Assembly (NCBI GenBank): GCA_031216915.1
Contig: CM062292.1
Coordinates: 71,716,956 to 71,780,955 of the forward strand
Length of the DNA: 64,000 nt
From: Pictodentalium vernedei
Taxonomy: Eukaryota; Mollusca; Scaphopoda; Dentaliida; Dentaliidae
Reading direction: 5' to 3'
Shown: piece by piece, positions 42,501-54,433 of the stretch
Layout of the letters: the number at the start of each line of letters is the position of its first letter
Position numbering within the stretch: position 1 is the stretch's first letter
Notes under the pieces: generated by a model
What the model saw: only the letters and a program-made list of their open reading frames with translations
The model's database searches: none
Told to the model about the DNA's origin: nothing
Program-made: the position numbers and the translations under genes

Positions 42501-43440
42501 CAATATTTTCAGAGTAATTGTGTAGGTATGAATTTTCAAGATTATACTAACTTGTTGCTGAATGATTACAGAGAAATCTTGTTGTTTTTTCCGGTATCCT
42601 TCAGATACTGCTCCCACCCTGTAGTCAAAACTGCCGATAAACTGCCGGTAAACATTACCAGTATAGCTTTACTCAGCTGATGACTCCCAGTGGGGAGCTC
42701 TCCATGGGAGCTTTGCACGGAGTGCCGTCAGGATTTGTGGCTGTCACCGGAGAGGGGGGGGGGGGGGGGGGGCTTAGTAGTATAAGAGGAATTTCTGTAG
42801 TGGTTATCCAGTGACCTATGTCTGGACATATTCTCGTCTCATAAGTCTCGCTACTGGGCAACCCATGGTAAATAATGTAAATATAGCTCTTTTTGGACCC
42901 AGCATAGGACTCTCTTCAAACCACGATCATACATCTTTTATCAGGAAATGCTGATGGCATCAGCTATTTGACCGAGTTCCTAGTGGCGGGAGGCAGGTAG
43001 ATATGCCAGCTGCACTAAGCCACCAGCATCCAAGTACAGATGAACGGTTGTCTGATAGTCCGATTCCAATGCTGCACAGTATAATCTCTGGGAGACGACA
43101 GGTAGACAGCCAATTTGGCTATATCGTCTCCCTGCGGTATACATGCACAGTTAACCTCTTGTTTGTATTGTATGTATGTACATATCTATATTGCTGTATA
43201 CTTCTAAACAAAAAATTCATTCATTCATTTATTTATTCATCGCTTCTGCAAAAACCAACACCAGATATTTGTTAAAAACATGTTCTGATTCACCACTTTC
43301 ACATAGAAAACGGTCTTGGAATGCCAGAACGCTAGAACTGCCTTCCTGTGCCTTTTCGAAACTTCTCTAGGAGAGCAGGCCCTCAAACCCCACTAACATT
43401 AATGTTCGCTCGTGGCAAAAATCTGTGACACCCCTCCCCT
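42501..43440. other. Possible LINE 3' region; (ATTC)n/(ATTT)n
   Basis: TTCATTCATTCATTTATTTATTC at ~43218 resembles a LINE tail. Poly-G 42754-42772. No gene. Confidence 0.3.
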
Positions 43441-43480
43441 GCCCCCCACCCCCACACACACACACACACACAAACAAACA
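43441..43480. repeat. (CA)n microsatellite
   Basis: CCCCCACCCCCACACACACA-type repeat, then (CAAA)n. Confidence 0.85.
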
Positions 43481-45512
43481 ATTTCAGTGTGCTCTGCGAC
43501 ACCCTGTCGGGTGTATTCAAGCCAGTAAGAGGTAAGAGACGGCCTTTGGTTTGGGGGAACTGAAAACAATATGACACCATCACACCTTTGATTCGTAATA
43601 AATTTGAATCACAATGAAAGTGACAATATTCAGCAGTCCTCTAATTTGGCTGACATTTGGCAATACCGTCGGAATTGCCACCGTCATCAAATTCAATGAG
43701 GGCGGGGCGGGGATGAGTATCTGGTGTCATATGCCCATAAAAAATAACAGACTCTCAGTGTCTACTTTCGATTTGAATTTAGGATACAAAATACCATGTT
43801 TCATTTCAGCATTCACTAAAGTTGAGGTCGCCGAGCGCAAAATGATCAATGTCTTTCAGACGTGTTTCCTGGCTTGGACGTCAGAGTCTGTAGAGTCTAA
43901 TGGGTGTTTGTGTTGGGTGGGGGTTGGGCAGTCGCGTCCGATAGTTTTACGGGTGGAGGAAGAGCCTCAACTTTCAGATTCTGAATAACGTTCACTTTTA
44001 ACGTGTCTCGTAGTCCAGTTTTGTCAGGTCAAAGTGGCGATCGAAAGAAAAAAGTTTGGTTTTTGATCAAAAATTTTCAATGTCCAAACCGGACCAAAAA
44101 ATTTCCAGGTAAAAAAATTTCATCTCAAAATTGACCAAAACGCATAGAAAACCCCCCCCAAAATTCTGATTTTTGTTCAAAATTTTCCCGAGTCCGAACC
44201 GGAGTGGTAGTTCTCCAGCCATCAGAAGCCAAGTGAAATAAAACCCTATTCCCATGGGGTGGGGAAAGGTTTAAAGAGACCATGAATGTTGCCATTTCAA
44301 TCACCGAAGCATTATACGAGTCAAGAACGCCAAGTATTCTCATGCCAAAAAGAGGGTGTACGGACCATTGAGGGGCCGAGCGTCATTTGGCGACCGCCCG
44401 AAGCCAAATGCAACAAAATTGTGCTTCCAAACTACGGGGAATCTTTTCACCTGTTTACGGGCTACACATTCTCAATCACCGCCGCTTTTAACCCACTCCG
44501 GTAGTACAGTATAATCAGGTCAAAGTATCAGTCCGAAGACCAATTTTTCGTTTTTTGGTCGTGGAGTCCGAACCGAAATGTTTTGGGAGGAAAAAATTTT
44601 GGGGGTGTTTTTTGGGCTAATGACTGATACAAAGCACACACAAAAAATCAAATTTTTTCCATTTTTTGGCCATTTTGGGCATTTTGTAGGACCTTTCGGC
44701 TCCAAAAGAGGGTCATAGGAGATTTTAGCCCAAAACGGTTTAGCGACACAAGCATATTATTTGGAATGCACTACATGCTCCCCAAGTTTTAAAAAAATCG
44801 AAAAGATCGTTTCCGAGATTTTGTGATTATAAAGGAGTTGGAAAAAAAAAAACAATAAAAAAAATAAAAATAAGAATTCCGAAGAATAACAAATGTATTT
44901 TCCTTTTTCAAAGGAAAATCCAAATAAGTGGAAAATAATATTTGTTATATCAGCTCAGTTATTGTAGATACAGTTATGCTATTATATTCATTGTTGTGTG
45001 AAGGATAATAGGATTTATCATGCTAATTACTTAAGAGAAAAGGTAGGAAATTTGTATTATTTTTTAACAGGCTGTCTCCATTCACCCATGATCCATTCTT
45101 TTACAGTTTAATGGGTACCGGGTAATCAAAATGATAGAACTCCATGTTGCGGTGTGTTTTATATGTCGGGAAATGCTTGGATTATGTATATGGGGCTTTT
45201 TGTAGGGAGACTTGTTGGTGAAACTGGTAGCAAAACTCACTGCACAGCTTTGAATAGGGTTTTTAAGTAAATCAAAAACACACAACACAAATAGTACATT
45301 CATTTTAATTCTTGAAAAAATTTGCTGTTGTAACCGTGTTTTTACGACGGCATTATATTGCTGTAGTAGAATACTCCCAATTTCAAGGGTTGATAGTAGC
45401 ACAGTAAAAGCTTGTGAATTGCATGCCCACTTTGCCAGTGAAAATTAATCAATTAACAGAGATTTGGTCATTTTCCTGTATATTACTCTTGAGTGCCTAA
45501 TAATGTCTAACA
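43481..45512. other. Unassigned; diverged repeats near 44080-44600
   Basis: TCAGGTCAAAGT and GTCC(G/A)AACCGGA recur at ~44030, 44195 and 44515-44575. No supported gene; the 124-codon frame at 43614-43988 resembles nothing I know. Confidence 0.3.
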
Positions 45513-45846
45513 TGTGGGAGTGCAGTTGCTCAGTAGGAAGAGGTACAGGCTGCAAGCCGAGAGGTCCTCGGTTCGAATCCCACCTGGGCAAGACACTTCA
45601 TCTCCATTGCCCGTGTGGGGGCATGGTGGCATTGTGTACTAAGGTGTACTGCACGTCGATGGTGCACTTGTCTTCAACCAATGCTAACCCTGCTTGTGTG
45701 GAGTTAGTATGTTGGGGAGCTGACAGTTGCTCGGTGGTTCTCTCCGGGTACTCTGACTTCCTCCACCCGTAAAACTGTCACGGTCATGATTAGCCATTGT
45801 GCATAAATATGTGACCTTAAAACACCAATAAATAAATAAATAAATA
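45513..45846 (+). mobile_element. tRNA-derived SINE
   Basis: Pol III A box (GTTGCTCAGTAGG, 45525-45537) and B box (GGTTCGAATCC, 45570-45580), a ~230-bp body with GGTACTCTGACTTCCTCCACC, and a CACCAATAAATAAATAAATA tail. The antisense fragment at 5419 confirms it is repetitive. Confidence 0.85.
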
Positions 45847-46113
45847 ATCATACATGTATGATTATTCTTTTTCGAACAAAATTCCTGCCTGTGGGATCCT
45901 TATTTGACCATGCAGCTGTATGATTATTAATTTTCGGCAGTCAGATGTGCAGAGTGGCTGCTTATCTCAAAAAGTTCACCAAAACAAACTAGTAAGGTAT
46001 ATGTACAAGCAAATACAGGATGAAATGGAAATGTTTATGGGTAGAAAGTTGGAAGCATATATTTGGTAACACAGTAAATGCCTGTATGGTATGTGTTGAT
46101 GTCAAATAGGTCT

Positions 46114-46372
46114 TTAACCCTTTACGTAACGAATCGCTCGCATCTGCATGTGTTATTTGGAAATTCAGGCTTATTCAGCAGTTGAAGAAAATAAATTTTT
46201 CAAAATATTTCAACAAAACCATATCATCTGACCCCTCATTGGAACGAGCTCATTGAGCTCATTTCAATGAGGGGTCACATTATATGGTTTTATTGAAGTA
46301 TTTTGAAAATTTTTTAAAAATAATAATTAAAATAATAAATTTTGATATCGTCTGCGTTGGGTAAAGGGTTAT
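46114..46372. mobile_element. piggyBac-like MITE, copy 3
   Basis: Left TTAACCCTTTACGTAAC, right GTTGGGTAAAGGGTTAT (last base of TTAA mutated). Palindrome around GAGCTCATTGAGCTC. Confidence 0.75.
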
Positions 46373-46670
46373 ACAAGGGAAATTTTGTGACTGTCAGGGT
46401 AATTTCTCGACACACCACAAGATTTTTTTATTCCATTAAGAGGTGTTTACTTTATAGCCCACATGTATATGCAATTAACAGGTAAAATTTGTGCTGAATG
46501 TATTACAGATGGTGTGGTGTTTGAAAATTATATTCAGTTTATGTTTTAGAACAAAGTTAATCAATTGAAAATATCTAAATAACTGGTCTCCACTGCTTTT
46601 GATAACAAATCACAGATTATTAATTATATGTCTTTGAATCCTGCTTAGCTGATCTCAACACAATGTTTGC

Positions 46671-47222
46671 CACAGTACAACCACCGTGGACAGGTCACTT
46701 TCCATGGGTGGGGAATATTCCCATGGATGCAATGATGTTAAGATTCCAAACACTAATCATAGGAGTAACCATCCAAAATTTAATTAATCAAGAACCGGGT
46801 ACATCCTGGTTCTTCATTAATTAAAATTGTACTGATGATGATTTTTATTATCAGGTACACATACAGTTAAAACTAGAAGTCCTGTCATGAACTGTGCGCT
46901 TATAGGCTTAATTGCGTGCAATTGTCATACCAAATGGCATCCAAAGCACGGCAGATTCTCCTGGTTACTCATAGAAAACACAGGGAATGTTTCTGCCATT
47001 GGACCTCCGTGTTACCCAGAGGTCCATTGGCTGAAACATTGCTTGTGCACAAGCTATATGTACAGAATTTGGTAGCCTTACTATGGTGATAATGTGTAGA
47101 TTAACGTGCAAATAGACATGCTATTTGTGTGCATTTCGTGACAGGACTTCTAGTTTTAACTGTATGCGTGGACATCCCTGCCCATGCATGGATTACGACC
47201 AGTCCATGGCGACTGTACTGTA
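46671..47222. mobile_element. Fold-back MITE (ACAGTAC..CCGTGGAC), split by copy 6
   Basis: Ends CACAGTACAACCACCGTGGAC and GTCCATGGCGACTGTACTGTA. Central AATTAAT..ACCGGGT palindrome. Without the 46862-47164 insertion it is ~250 bp, like the copies at 51069 and 54812. Confidence 0.65.
46862..47164. mobile_element. TA-CAGTTAAAACTAG MITE, copy 6 (nested)
   Basis: Complete, TA-flanked, inside the element above. Confidence 0.85.
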
Positions 47223-47755
47223 GTCTAATGGTACGTCAGGTAGGGCTAGATGTTTTTTTCAGTTTTCTGGTTCGGTTCTGGTTTTTGTGGCAAACCAGAA
47301 AAAACGAATTGCAGGTAAGGTGTGTAAAGTGTTATTAGGCCCTCAATTTAAAATTCGAAAGGGTATATCGGAGAGACCTCCGACTGTGTGTCCATCTATT
47401 TGTCCATTTGTACCAACATTTTCCCTTGTATCTCGGCCATATCTACTCCTATTTGAATGATATTTGGTATTGTGATAGAGCATCATCGGGGAACAATATT
47501 TGTGTAGCATGAGTTTCTTCCACAAATTTTTCCCAGAGTTATGGTCCTTTTTCACTCTTTCATCTTAGAAAATGTTTGGCAGTCAGGGGCATTAGCTGCA
47601 CTTTGCGATGCAGGCCTCTTGTTTACTATCTGTTCTGAACAGATAAGAAAAACCAAATGTTTTTCGGAAACCAAATCAGAAAAATCAAAACCTTCCAGGG
47701 CTGTTTGGAAGAATTTTAACACAGGACTCTACAATATCTGGAAATCCTTGTTTGT
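47223..47755. other. Unassigned; old repeat
   Basis: GAGTTATGGTCCTTTTTCAC here and GAGTTATGTCCCTTTTTCAC at ~48520 are related; probably ancient repeat DNA. The end of this interval is the left copy of the TGGATGTG duplication. Confidence 0.3.
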
Positions 47756-48347
47756 TGGATGTGTAGTGTTCAACCGATTACCAAAAATAGTCGCTGACCG
47801 ATTACCGGTTATTTGAGTTCACAATCAGCCGATTCCGATTGTAATACTCTGCACTACTGGACAAGTCGAGCGAAAGAACTACACTAAACTGAACATTTTT
47901 CAGTGTTAAACTTTGTTGACTGGGGTCGCAGTAAAATTACCAGTCGCGCACAATTGGGCCACGTTTACCGCCCAAGTGTTTGCGACTGGTAATTTGACTG
48001 CGACCTGAGTCAATGGAGTGCAACCTTCACTTTTCCGGTATGAACTGGCGATTGCCGCAAGTACGTTCTGTTAACTTGTATACCCTCTAAAGCGGGGTCT
48101 AGAGAGAATAAGAATACACATTGTGGTTGTTTCTAAACTTTATTGAATGGTACCATTGACATCATTTTACATTAACAATTGAAAAATTGCAGAAGATAAT
48201 AAGATGCTGTTAATGAATCATCACAGAATTCTTGGCAACAATCGGTTGAACTGATGTTCCAGGAGCCCTTGCCATTGTCATCCAATTGCCCACAATCCGC
48301 CGATTGTGGTGGCCAGTTCCGATCATCGGTTGGACACTATGGATGTG
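47756..48347. mobile_element. hAT-type non-autonomous element with 8-bp TSD
   Basis: Element 47764-48339, ends TAGTGTTCAACCGAT / ATCGGTTGGACACTA, flanked by TGGATGTG on both sides (47756-47763, 48340-48347). Inner hairpin GGTCGCAGT..ATTACCAGTCGC. Eight-base duplication is the hAT hallmark. Confidence 0.88.
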
Positions 48348-48415
48348 TAAGAATCCTGTTTTGTCTTGAATATATGTCTGTTAAAGGGTGACATATTAAG
48401 TTGGCGCAGTACTGT

Positions 48416-48760
48416 GATTCGGTCATAGTTGGCCAAATCAAATGAGATTTGGCATGCAGGTGTATCAACATAAAATACAGGTCAACTTCGAATATAGTTC
48501 AAGTCTGACAATTTTTGCCAGAGTTATGTCCCTTTTTCACCTTCGAAAATGGATTTTTTGGGGTTTCCCGATGATAACTTTAGTTGTTGACCGATTCAAA
48601 TAACATTTGGTATGTAGGTATATCAACATGAAATACAGGTCAAGTTCAAATCGGGGTTTGGTCCGACATTGTTTGCTAGAGTTGTGTCCCTTTTTGGTCT
48701 TTTCGAAAAATTCCATTTTTTTTCAAATACGTTGGATTGCACACTTTTTCAGGGCATGTT
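48416..48760. repeat. Two diverged direct repeats, period ~150 bp
   Basis: Units share TTTGG.ATG.AGGT.TATCAACAT.AAATACAGGTCAA and AGAGTT.TGTCCCTTTTT. Confidence 0.55.
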
Positions 48761-48778
48761 TGGCAAGGCAGCCTTTTT

Positions 48779-48852
48779 TTTAATTAATTTTTGATGATTA
48801 TTCCTATAATAAGTGTTTGGAATCAAATATTGTATCCATGGAAATATTGTGT
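48779..48852. mobile_element. Half copy of the fold-back family at 46671
   Basis: TTAATTAATTTTTGATGATTATTCCTATAAT...CCATGGAAATATTG matches 54945-55016. Confidence 0.55.
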
Positions 48853-49032
48853 AAGAACTTGCTGTCAGGGGACATGGCCCACACCTGGTGGTGGCCTTGT
48901 TTCACATTGTTTTATTTACAAAATCTGCACCCACTGGTGTATGTCATGAAAAGATCACGATCGGATTGTGAAAAAAAACACTCTTGTGATCACAGTTCTG
49001 TAATAAACTTGTCCATTTTCTTTCTTTTTCAG

Positions 49033-49369
49033 AAATCCTGCTGGCATTAATTTGTCCAAAATAATACACAGCTAGGAATAGAAAAGAAAAACAGATGTTA
49101 ATTTTTGAAGTGCTTGGTAGAAGTCATTAATGATGACGTCCCAGGCACCCACATCAGCAGATGCATGCCTTAGCATTGTGCACAGTCTCATGTGTCACAG
49201 GCAAGGTGGCGAAAGTGAGAGTTTTGCCAAACGTGCTATTGAGAGTCTTGTTAAGAAACTGAAAGAGAAACGAGATGAACTTGACAGTCTAATCACTGCT
49301 ATAACCACAAATGGTGCACACCCTTCTAAATGTGTTACAATACAGAGGACATTAGATGGCAGGCTGCAG
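49033..49369 (+). CDS. smad4: SMAD4 first coding exon (5' UTR 49033-49129, CDS from 49130)
   Basis: SMAD4 is the common-mediator Smad that joins receptor Smads in TGF-beta/BMP signalling and binds DNA in the nucleus. The 80 encoded residues are nearly identical to the start of the vertebrate MH1 domain ([49 protein letters not shown]). The Cys of SKC is a zinc ligand of MH1. TTTCTTTTTCAG before 49033 is a good acceptor, so the exon begins with 5' UTR. The ATG at 49130 (second ATG 49133) is preceded by an in-frame TAG at 49118. The donor is CAG|GTATCA, phase 0, after Gln of GRLQ, the same place as in the human gene. Confidence 0.95.
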
Positions 49370-49385
49370 GTATCAGTATAATAAT

Positions 49386-49850
49386 GTAATGTCTAGTACT
49401 GAAATGGTTAACCGCAAAATCGGTTTGAAACCATTATGTTACCTAACCGATTAGAAAAAACGTCAACTGGTTATCCGAAATATCAATAGTCATCGTTATT
49501 TCATGTTTAAAACGTAGTAAATCTGCCGCTTCTCCTTTGTGATACATTACACATCGAATCAGCGTTGTATGTATTGAGAAATAATCGTCTTTGGCGTTCA
49601 AGACTTTGTTAAAGATCGGCAGTTTCTGTGAGTAATGAGTAATCGCAGAAACTTTTCCGTAGTGTGTACTCGACAACATTCGTTTCTATACACACTACGA
49701 AATAGTTTTGAGAATACTGCTTTCCAATTCCTATAGTTTTTATCCCAAATTCGGTGAAATAATGGCCACGGATAACCGGATATTATCCGGTTATAGCTCT
49801 GGGTTAGTCAGTTACGAAAATGAGCCAACCGTTTCAGCCCTAGTAACATC
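49386..49850. mobile_element. hAT-type MITE (TAG..CTGAAA..GGTT), copy 1
   Basis: Element 49394-49842; flanks GTAATGTC and GTAACATC match at six of eight bases. Starts 24 bp after the SMAD4 donor. Inner hairpin around GTAGTGTGTA. Confidence 0.7.
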
Positions 49851-50050
49851 CTATTACTCTTGACTATTTGAAACATACACCTCTAATTAGGGATACAGGA
49901 GAGCCGCTGTGGATTGGTCCAGGCTATAGCTGAAATAATTAAGGGGGTTTTCTTGATCGATTAATCACATGGATTAACCTTGGTTAACCGATTAATCACT
50001 TGTCCAAATAGATATCTGAAAAATTGCCATACCGTTGATGATTTATAGCA

Positions 50051-50270
50051 TGAACCCTTTACCCAGCGTAACAAACAAAACCAATTAGGCCTATATACAC
50101 ATATCTCCATTCAAATTTATTGTTTTCAATTTTTGTCTCAAAAACATAGCTTATGACCCCTCATTGGAATGAGCTCGTTCTAATGAGGAGTCATAAGCTA
50201 TGTTTTTGAGACAAAATTTGAAAATTTTTAGTAATTCTTGAATTTAGTTTGCAAGTATCGCCTGCTACCC
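50051..50270. mobile_element. piggyBac-like MITE, copy 4, right end lost
   Basis: Left TGAACCCTTTACCCAGCGTAAC, 45-bp palindrome around GAATGAGCTCGTTC; right TIR missing. Confidence 0.65.
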
Positions 50271-50818
50271 GCAATGACCATTTCCAGCTACTTATACAGT
50301 ATGATGATCATGCAAGTAAACAAGTATGTCAGCAAGTAACTTGCATGCTTTACCCTGACTCATATAATTGATGTGAGTCATTGTGACATTTGCCTGTTTT
50401 GGAGCAAGTTTGTTCCTTTGTTAACCCATATAATACAGTAGTTCAAAAGTAACGGTTAATCGATCAATTACTTTTTGGATCAATCAAGATGTTGATCACT
50501 GATTAATCGATTAATTGGTTAACCATTTCAGCTCTAGTCCAGGTCTTTAGATTACCCCAATTTCACAACTTTTACAGGTGTCCCCAAATTAGAGAAGGTG
50601 TGAAGGCATCAAGAAAAATATATAAATTCTCTGTGCATATTCTGCATCTTAGAATTACTTCCATCATAATATGACCAAAGAAACACAAAGAAAGGCATGA
50701 CAATAAAAAATAACAGATTAAAACTGTTATTTCTGGTTTTAATATCCCCAAATTTGGGCAAAACTGTGTCCCTAAAATAAATGAATTTAAAGGCCTGGAT
50801 TGGCCACTTTCTACAAGC

Positions 50819-51068
50819 AAGCCTGAAAAAAGCAGACAGTCACCTGCAAAATGAGGTCCTCAGAGGGTGAATTTAGTGATGCTACCCTGCTCAGCAGGGT
50901 AGCATCACTAAATTTACCCTCTGTGAACCTCAATCTGAATCAGGGTCTCAAAACTAAACAGAAAGAGGTACCCATAGGATAAATTGGCCCACTGTATGGG
51001 ATAGCATCATCAAATTCACCCTCTGGGGACCTCATTCTACAAATGTCAGACTGCTTATTTTCAGGCCT
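50819..51068. mobile_element. Fold-back MITE (GGCCTGAAAA), copy 1
   Basis: Ends AAGCCTGAAAAAAGCAG / CTGCTTATTTTCAGGCCT. Palindrome GTGATGCTACCCTGC/GCAGGGTAGCATCAC. Second copy, inverted, at 54067. Confidence 0.75.
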
Positions 51069-51300
51069 GTCCACAAGTGGGCAATATTTCCACGGAGGTT
51101 ATTATATATATATTATATTAGACTCCAAACACTAATTACAGGAATAATCATCAAAAATTGAATTAATGAAGCACCGGGTAAAACCCGGTGCTTCATTAAT
51201 TCAAATTTTGCGGATGATGATCTTTACTACCTGGTAAACACATGCGTGGACATAACTGCCCACGTGTGGATTACGACCAATCCACGACGACTGTACTGTA
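51069..51300. mobile_element. Fold-back MITE (family of 46671), copy 2
   Basis: GAAGCACCGGGT/ACCCGGTGCTTC palindrome, right end GACTGTACTGTA; left end truncated at the junction with the previous element. Confidence 0.65.
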
Positions 51301-51489
51301 TCTGTTCAGTGGCTAATCAATGAAAATTTCCTAAATAGAGGATCTTTAATGTGTGGCGATTTCATATGAAATGCCTGTACCAAGTCCACTAAAATCTAAA
51401 ACCTTGGCTGTGATAAATTTTAGAAGACGAGGTTCAGAAATTTATTGTCAATTCTCTACGAATTTGAGATTTTTTTTATCACATAATGT

Positions 51490-51750
51490 GTTATTTAAAT
51501 TTTTAGCTAATGACTAAAGCTGGCCAGCATTGTTCACAAAAATTGCTATCCAAATTGTTGTATTGTTTTTTCAATACTTGCCTCAAAACATAGGTTATGA
51601 CCCCCTCATTGGAACGAGCTCATTCATCTCATTCCAATGAGGTGTCATAACTTACGTTTTCTAGATAAAAAATGAAAATATTTAGTTATTTAAGAAATGT
51701 TTTCTGCAAATGTCATCTGTTGTTGGTTTTACATGTGGGTAGATAGTTAA
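51490..51750. mobile_element. piggyBac-like MITE, copy 5, decayed
   Basis: Retains CTGGCCAGCA.TGTTCACAAAAAT and the palindrome CCTCATTGGAACGAGCTC; TIRs eroded. Confidence 0.55.
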
Positions 51751-52556
51751 TGAAAAATAAGAGAAGATTAATTCAATTCCACTTCCGAAAGTAACTCACT
51801 CATAAAGTTATCACGTTGATTTTGACTTCTGATGTCGTTCTCATATTAGACGTGTTGCAGGGTGTGCACATCCTTGAAAAGTTCTTGAATTTCAATCTTA
51901 CTCCTTGAGTTTTGAAAATTCAAAAAATGTACTTGAAAAGTACTTGAAAATCCATCAGACTCCTTGAAAGTCCTTCAATTTTGCCCTATATCATTTTTAC
52001 CTGTGTAATAGTGGACAATTGAACATCTCTTTTGCATTTGTTTTAGTTGAAAAACGAAAAAAACAAACATAAATAATGGATAATCGATAAATGAGGAATT
52101 AAAGTTCAGGCATTATTTAACTGGGTGTCATTCTGTGAGTACCATAATTTTGTTGCAGAGCATTTTAGAAGCATCGTGGTTATATTCCAAATATATATTT
52201 TAAAAAAACATCCTTGGAAAATGCTGATATGTCCTTGAAAAGTCCTCGAATTTTTTTGGTCCTTGACTGTAAGAACCCTGTAATGTTTTTTGTAATGTCT
52301 AAACCTCCATGAATTTGAAACCTCCTTGTATTTTATCATTGTTTCTTGGAGATGACACTGGGGCGTTAGGCAAAAAAAAATGTTTAATTCTCAGTAAATC
52401 CCTGACTGAAATTTAACCCCCTCATTGCACATTTTCATTTCCTTGCAATCTCCAAAATTACTACGAAATTGTGAGACCCAAAACTTTTTACATTTTTTGA
52501 TTGATGTATGTATTAACTGAAATCTGAAGAGCATTCCTAAAGCTAGTCCACATCCT

Positions 52557-53114
52557 GTGGCTTTGCAGTTGTTTCTAGGCAAGTGTTGGCTGCCTATATT
52601 AGTACTGAAATGGTTAACCGGATAACCAGTTTGAAACCGGTTACCTGCCTAACTGATTTGGAAAAAATGTCAACCGGTTATCCGAAATATCGATAGTGAT
52701 CGTCATTCCACGTTTAAAACAAAGTAAATCTGCCTCTTCTCCTTTGGGATACATTGCACCTCGAAGCCACGTTGCATATATAGAGAAAGAATCGACTTTT
52801 GCATTCAAGACATTGTTAATGATCAGCAGTTTCCGCAAGTAATGAGTAATCACAGAAACTATTCTGTAGTGTGTATACAAACAAACGTCGAGTACTCGAC
52901 AACGTTCATTTGTATAGACACTATGTAATAGTTTGAGAAAACTGCTTTCCAATTCCTCTAGTTTTGATCCCATATTCAGTGAAATAATGGCCATGGATAA
53001 CCAGATATTATCCTGTTATAGCTCTTGGTTAGTCGGATAAGAAAATGAGCCAACTGTTTCAGCCCTGGCCTATATGGGCAGCCAAGACTTGCCTAGAAAT
53101 GACTGCGAAGCCAC
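52557..53114. repeat. Fold-back of the 13678 family, split by a hAT MITE
   Basis: Arms 52557-52594 and 53077-53114 pair (CTAGGCAAG.GTTGGCTGCC core). The hAT MITE lies in the loop. Confidence 0.75.
52592..53075. mobile_element. hAT-type MITE, copy 2, with TSD GCCTATAT
   Basis: Element 52600-53067; exact eight-base duplication GCCTATAT at 52592-52599 and 53068-53075. Same family and orientation as 49394. Confidence 0.85.
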
Positions 53115-53314
53115 TTAGAATATAACAGGAAAGTGTCCCCAAGAGACGGCATGTTTCAGTACCTATTCTGTTGTAGTAAAGAGTGATCAAAATCAGAAGT
53201 AAGCTCTTGAGGATTAAAATTAAATGATGTGATTTATATAATTATGCTCTTTATATATATTCTGTGTGTGAAAAGACAGTGGAAAGCCTCTCATTCCATA
53301 CTCGGTAGTACATG

Positions 53315-53929
53315 TACAGTTAAAACTAGAAGTCCTGTCAGGAAATGCGCACAAATAGCACATCGATCTGTGTGTTACTCTACGCGCTATGACCATAGTA
53401 AGGCTATCAAATTCGGTACATATGGCCTGTACACAAGCAATATTTCAGCCAATGGACCTCCGGGTAACCCAGAGGTCCATTGGCAGAAACATTGCCTGTG
53501 TTTGCTATGAGTAACCAGGAGAAACTGCCGTGCTTTGGATGCCATTCGATATGGCAATTGCACGCAGTTCCTACGCGCTATTAAGCCTAGACAAGCGCAC
53601 AGTTCATGACAGGACTTCTAGTTTTACAGTTAAAACTAGAAGTCCTGTCATGAAATGCGCACAAATAGCACGTTGATATGCGCGTTAATATACACGTTAT
53701 GGTCCAAGTAAAGCTATCAAATTCTGTACATTTGGCCTGTGCAGAAGCAATGTTTATGCCAATGGACCTCCAGGTAACCCGGAGGTCCATTGGCAGAAAC
53801 ATTGCATGTGTTCGCTTTGAGTAACCAAAAGAAACTGCCGTGCTTTGGATGCGCGCAATCCCAACGCGCACTTAAGCCTAGATAAGCGCACTATTCGTGC
53901 CAGGACTTCTAGTTTTAACTGTAACTGTA
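53315..53929. mobile_element. TA-CAGTTAAAACTAG MITE, copy 7, host of copy 8
   Basis: Its right TIR is cut after GTTTTA at 53626; the remaining ACTG-TA is at 53924-53929 beyond copy 8. Confidence 0.85.
53625..53923. mobile_element. TA-CAGTTAAAACTAG MITE, copy 8 (nested)
   Basis: CAG...CTG 53627-53921 with TA at 53625-53626 and 53922-53923. It inserted at the TA within TTTTAACTG of copy 7. Confidence 0.9.
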
Positions 53930-54066
53930 TATGCAAAAAAATGAAACTAAAAAATTCCCCCTCACCCCCCCCCCCCCCCCCCCCCCCACCTCACTGATTT
54001 GAAAAAAGAAAATTGTGTGGATTTATAGAAACAAAATGCCCCCCAAGTTATACCTTAATCACATGC

Positions 54067-54317
54067 AGGCCTGAAAAAAAGCAGTCTGACATTTGCAGAA
54101 TGAGGTTCCCAGAGGGTGAATTTGATGGTGCTATCCCATACAGTGGGGCAATTTATCCTCCGGGTACCTCTTTCTGTTCAGTTTAGAGACCCTTATTCAG
54201 ATTGAGGTTCACAGAGGGTAAATTTAGTGATGCTACCCTGCTGTGCAGGGTAGCATCACTAAATTCACCCTCTGGGGACCTCATTTTGCAGATGACAGTC
54301 TGCTTATTTTCTGGCTT
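54067..54317. mobile_element. Fold-back MITE (GGCCTGAAAA), copy 2
   Basis: Inverted copy of 50819-51068. Poly-C 53965-53987 lies just upstream. Confidence 0.75.
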
Positions 54318-54433
54318 GATCACATGTCCTCTTATTTTCTGAAGAAACAGCAGTTCACAAATTTCCGAACTTAATTATGAGAGTTTCAGTATATTTCAGA
54401 TAATACATGTACCTTCCACTCTCATTCCTGGGT

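Noticed and set aside
43614-43988. 124-residue frame as a gene
   Set aside because: No recognisable motif, no splice or promoter context, surrounded by repeats.
45525-45580. Functional tRNA gene
   Set aside because: A and B boxes are present but the cloverleaf is not completed and the sequence continues into a SINE body and A+T tail.
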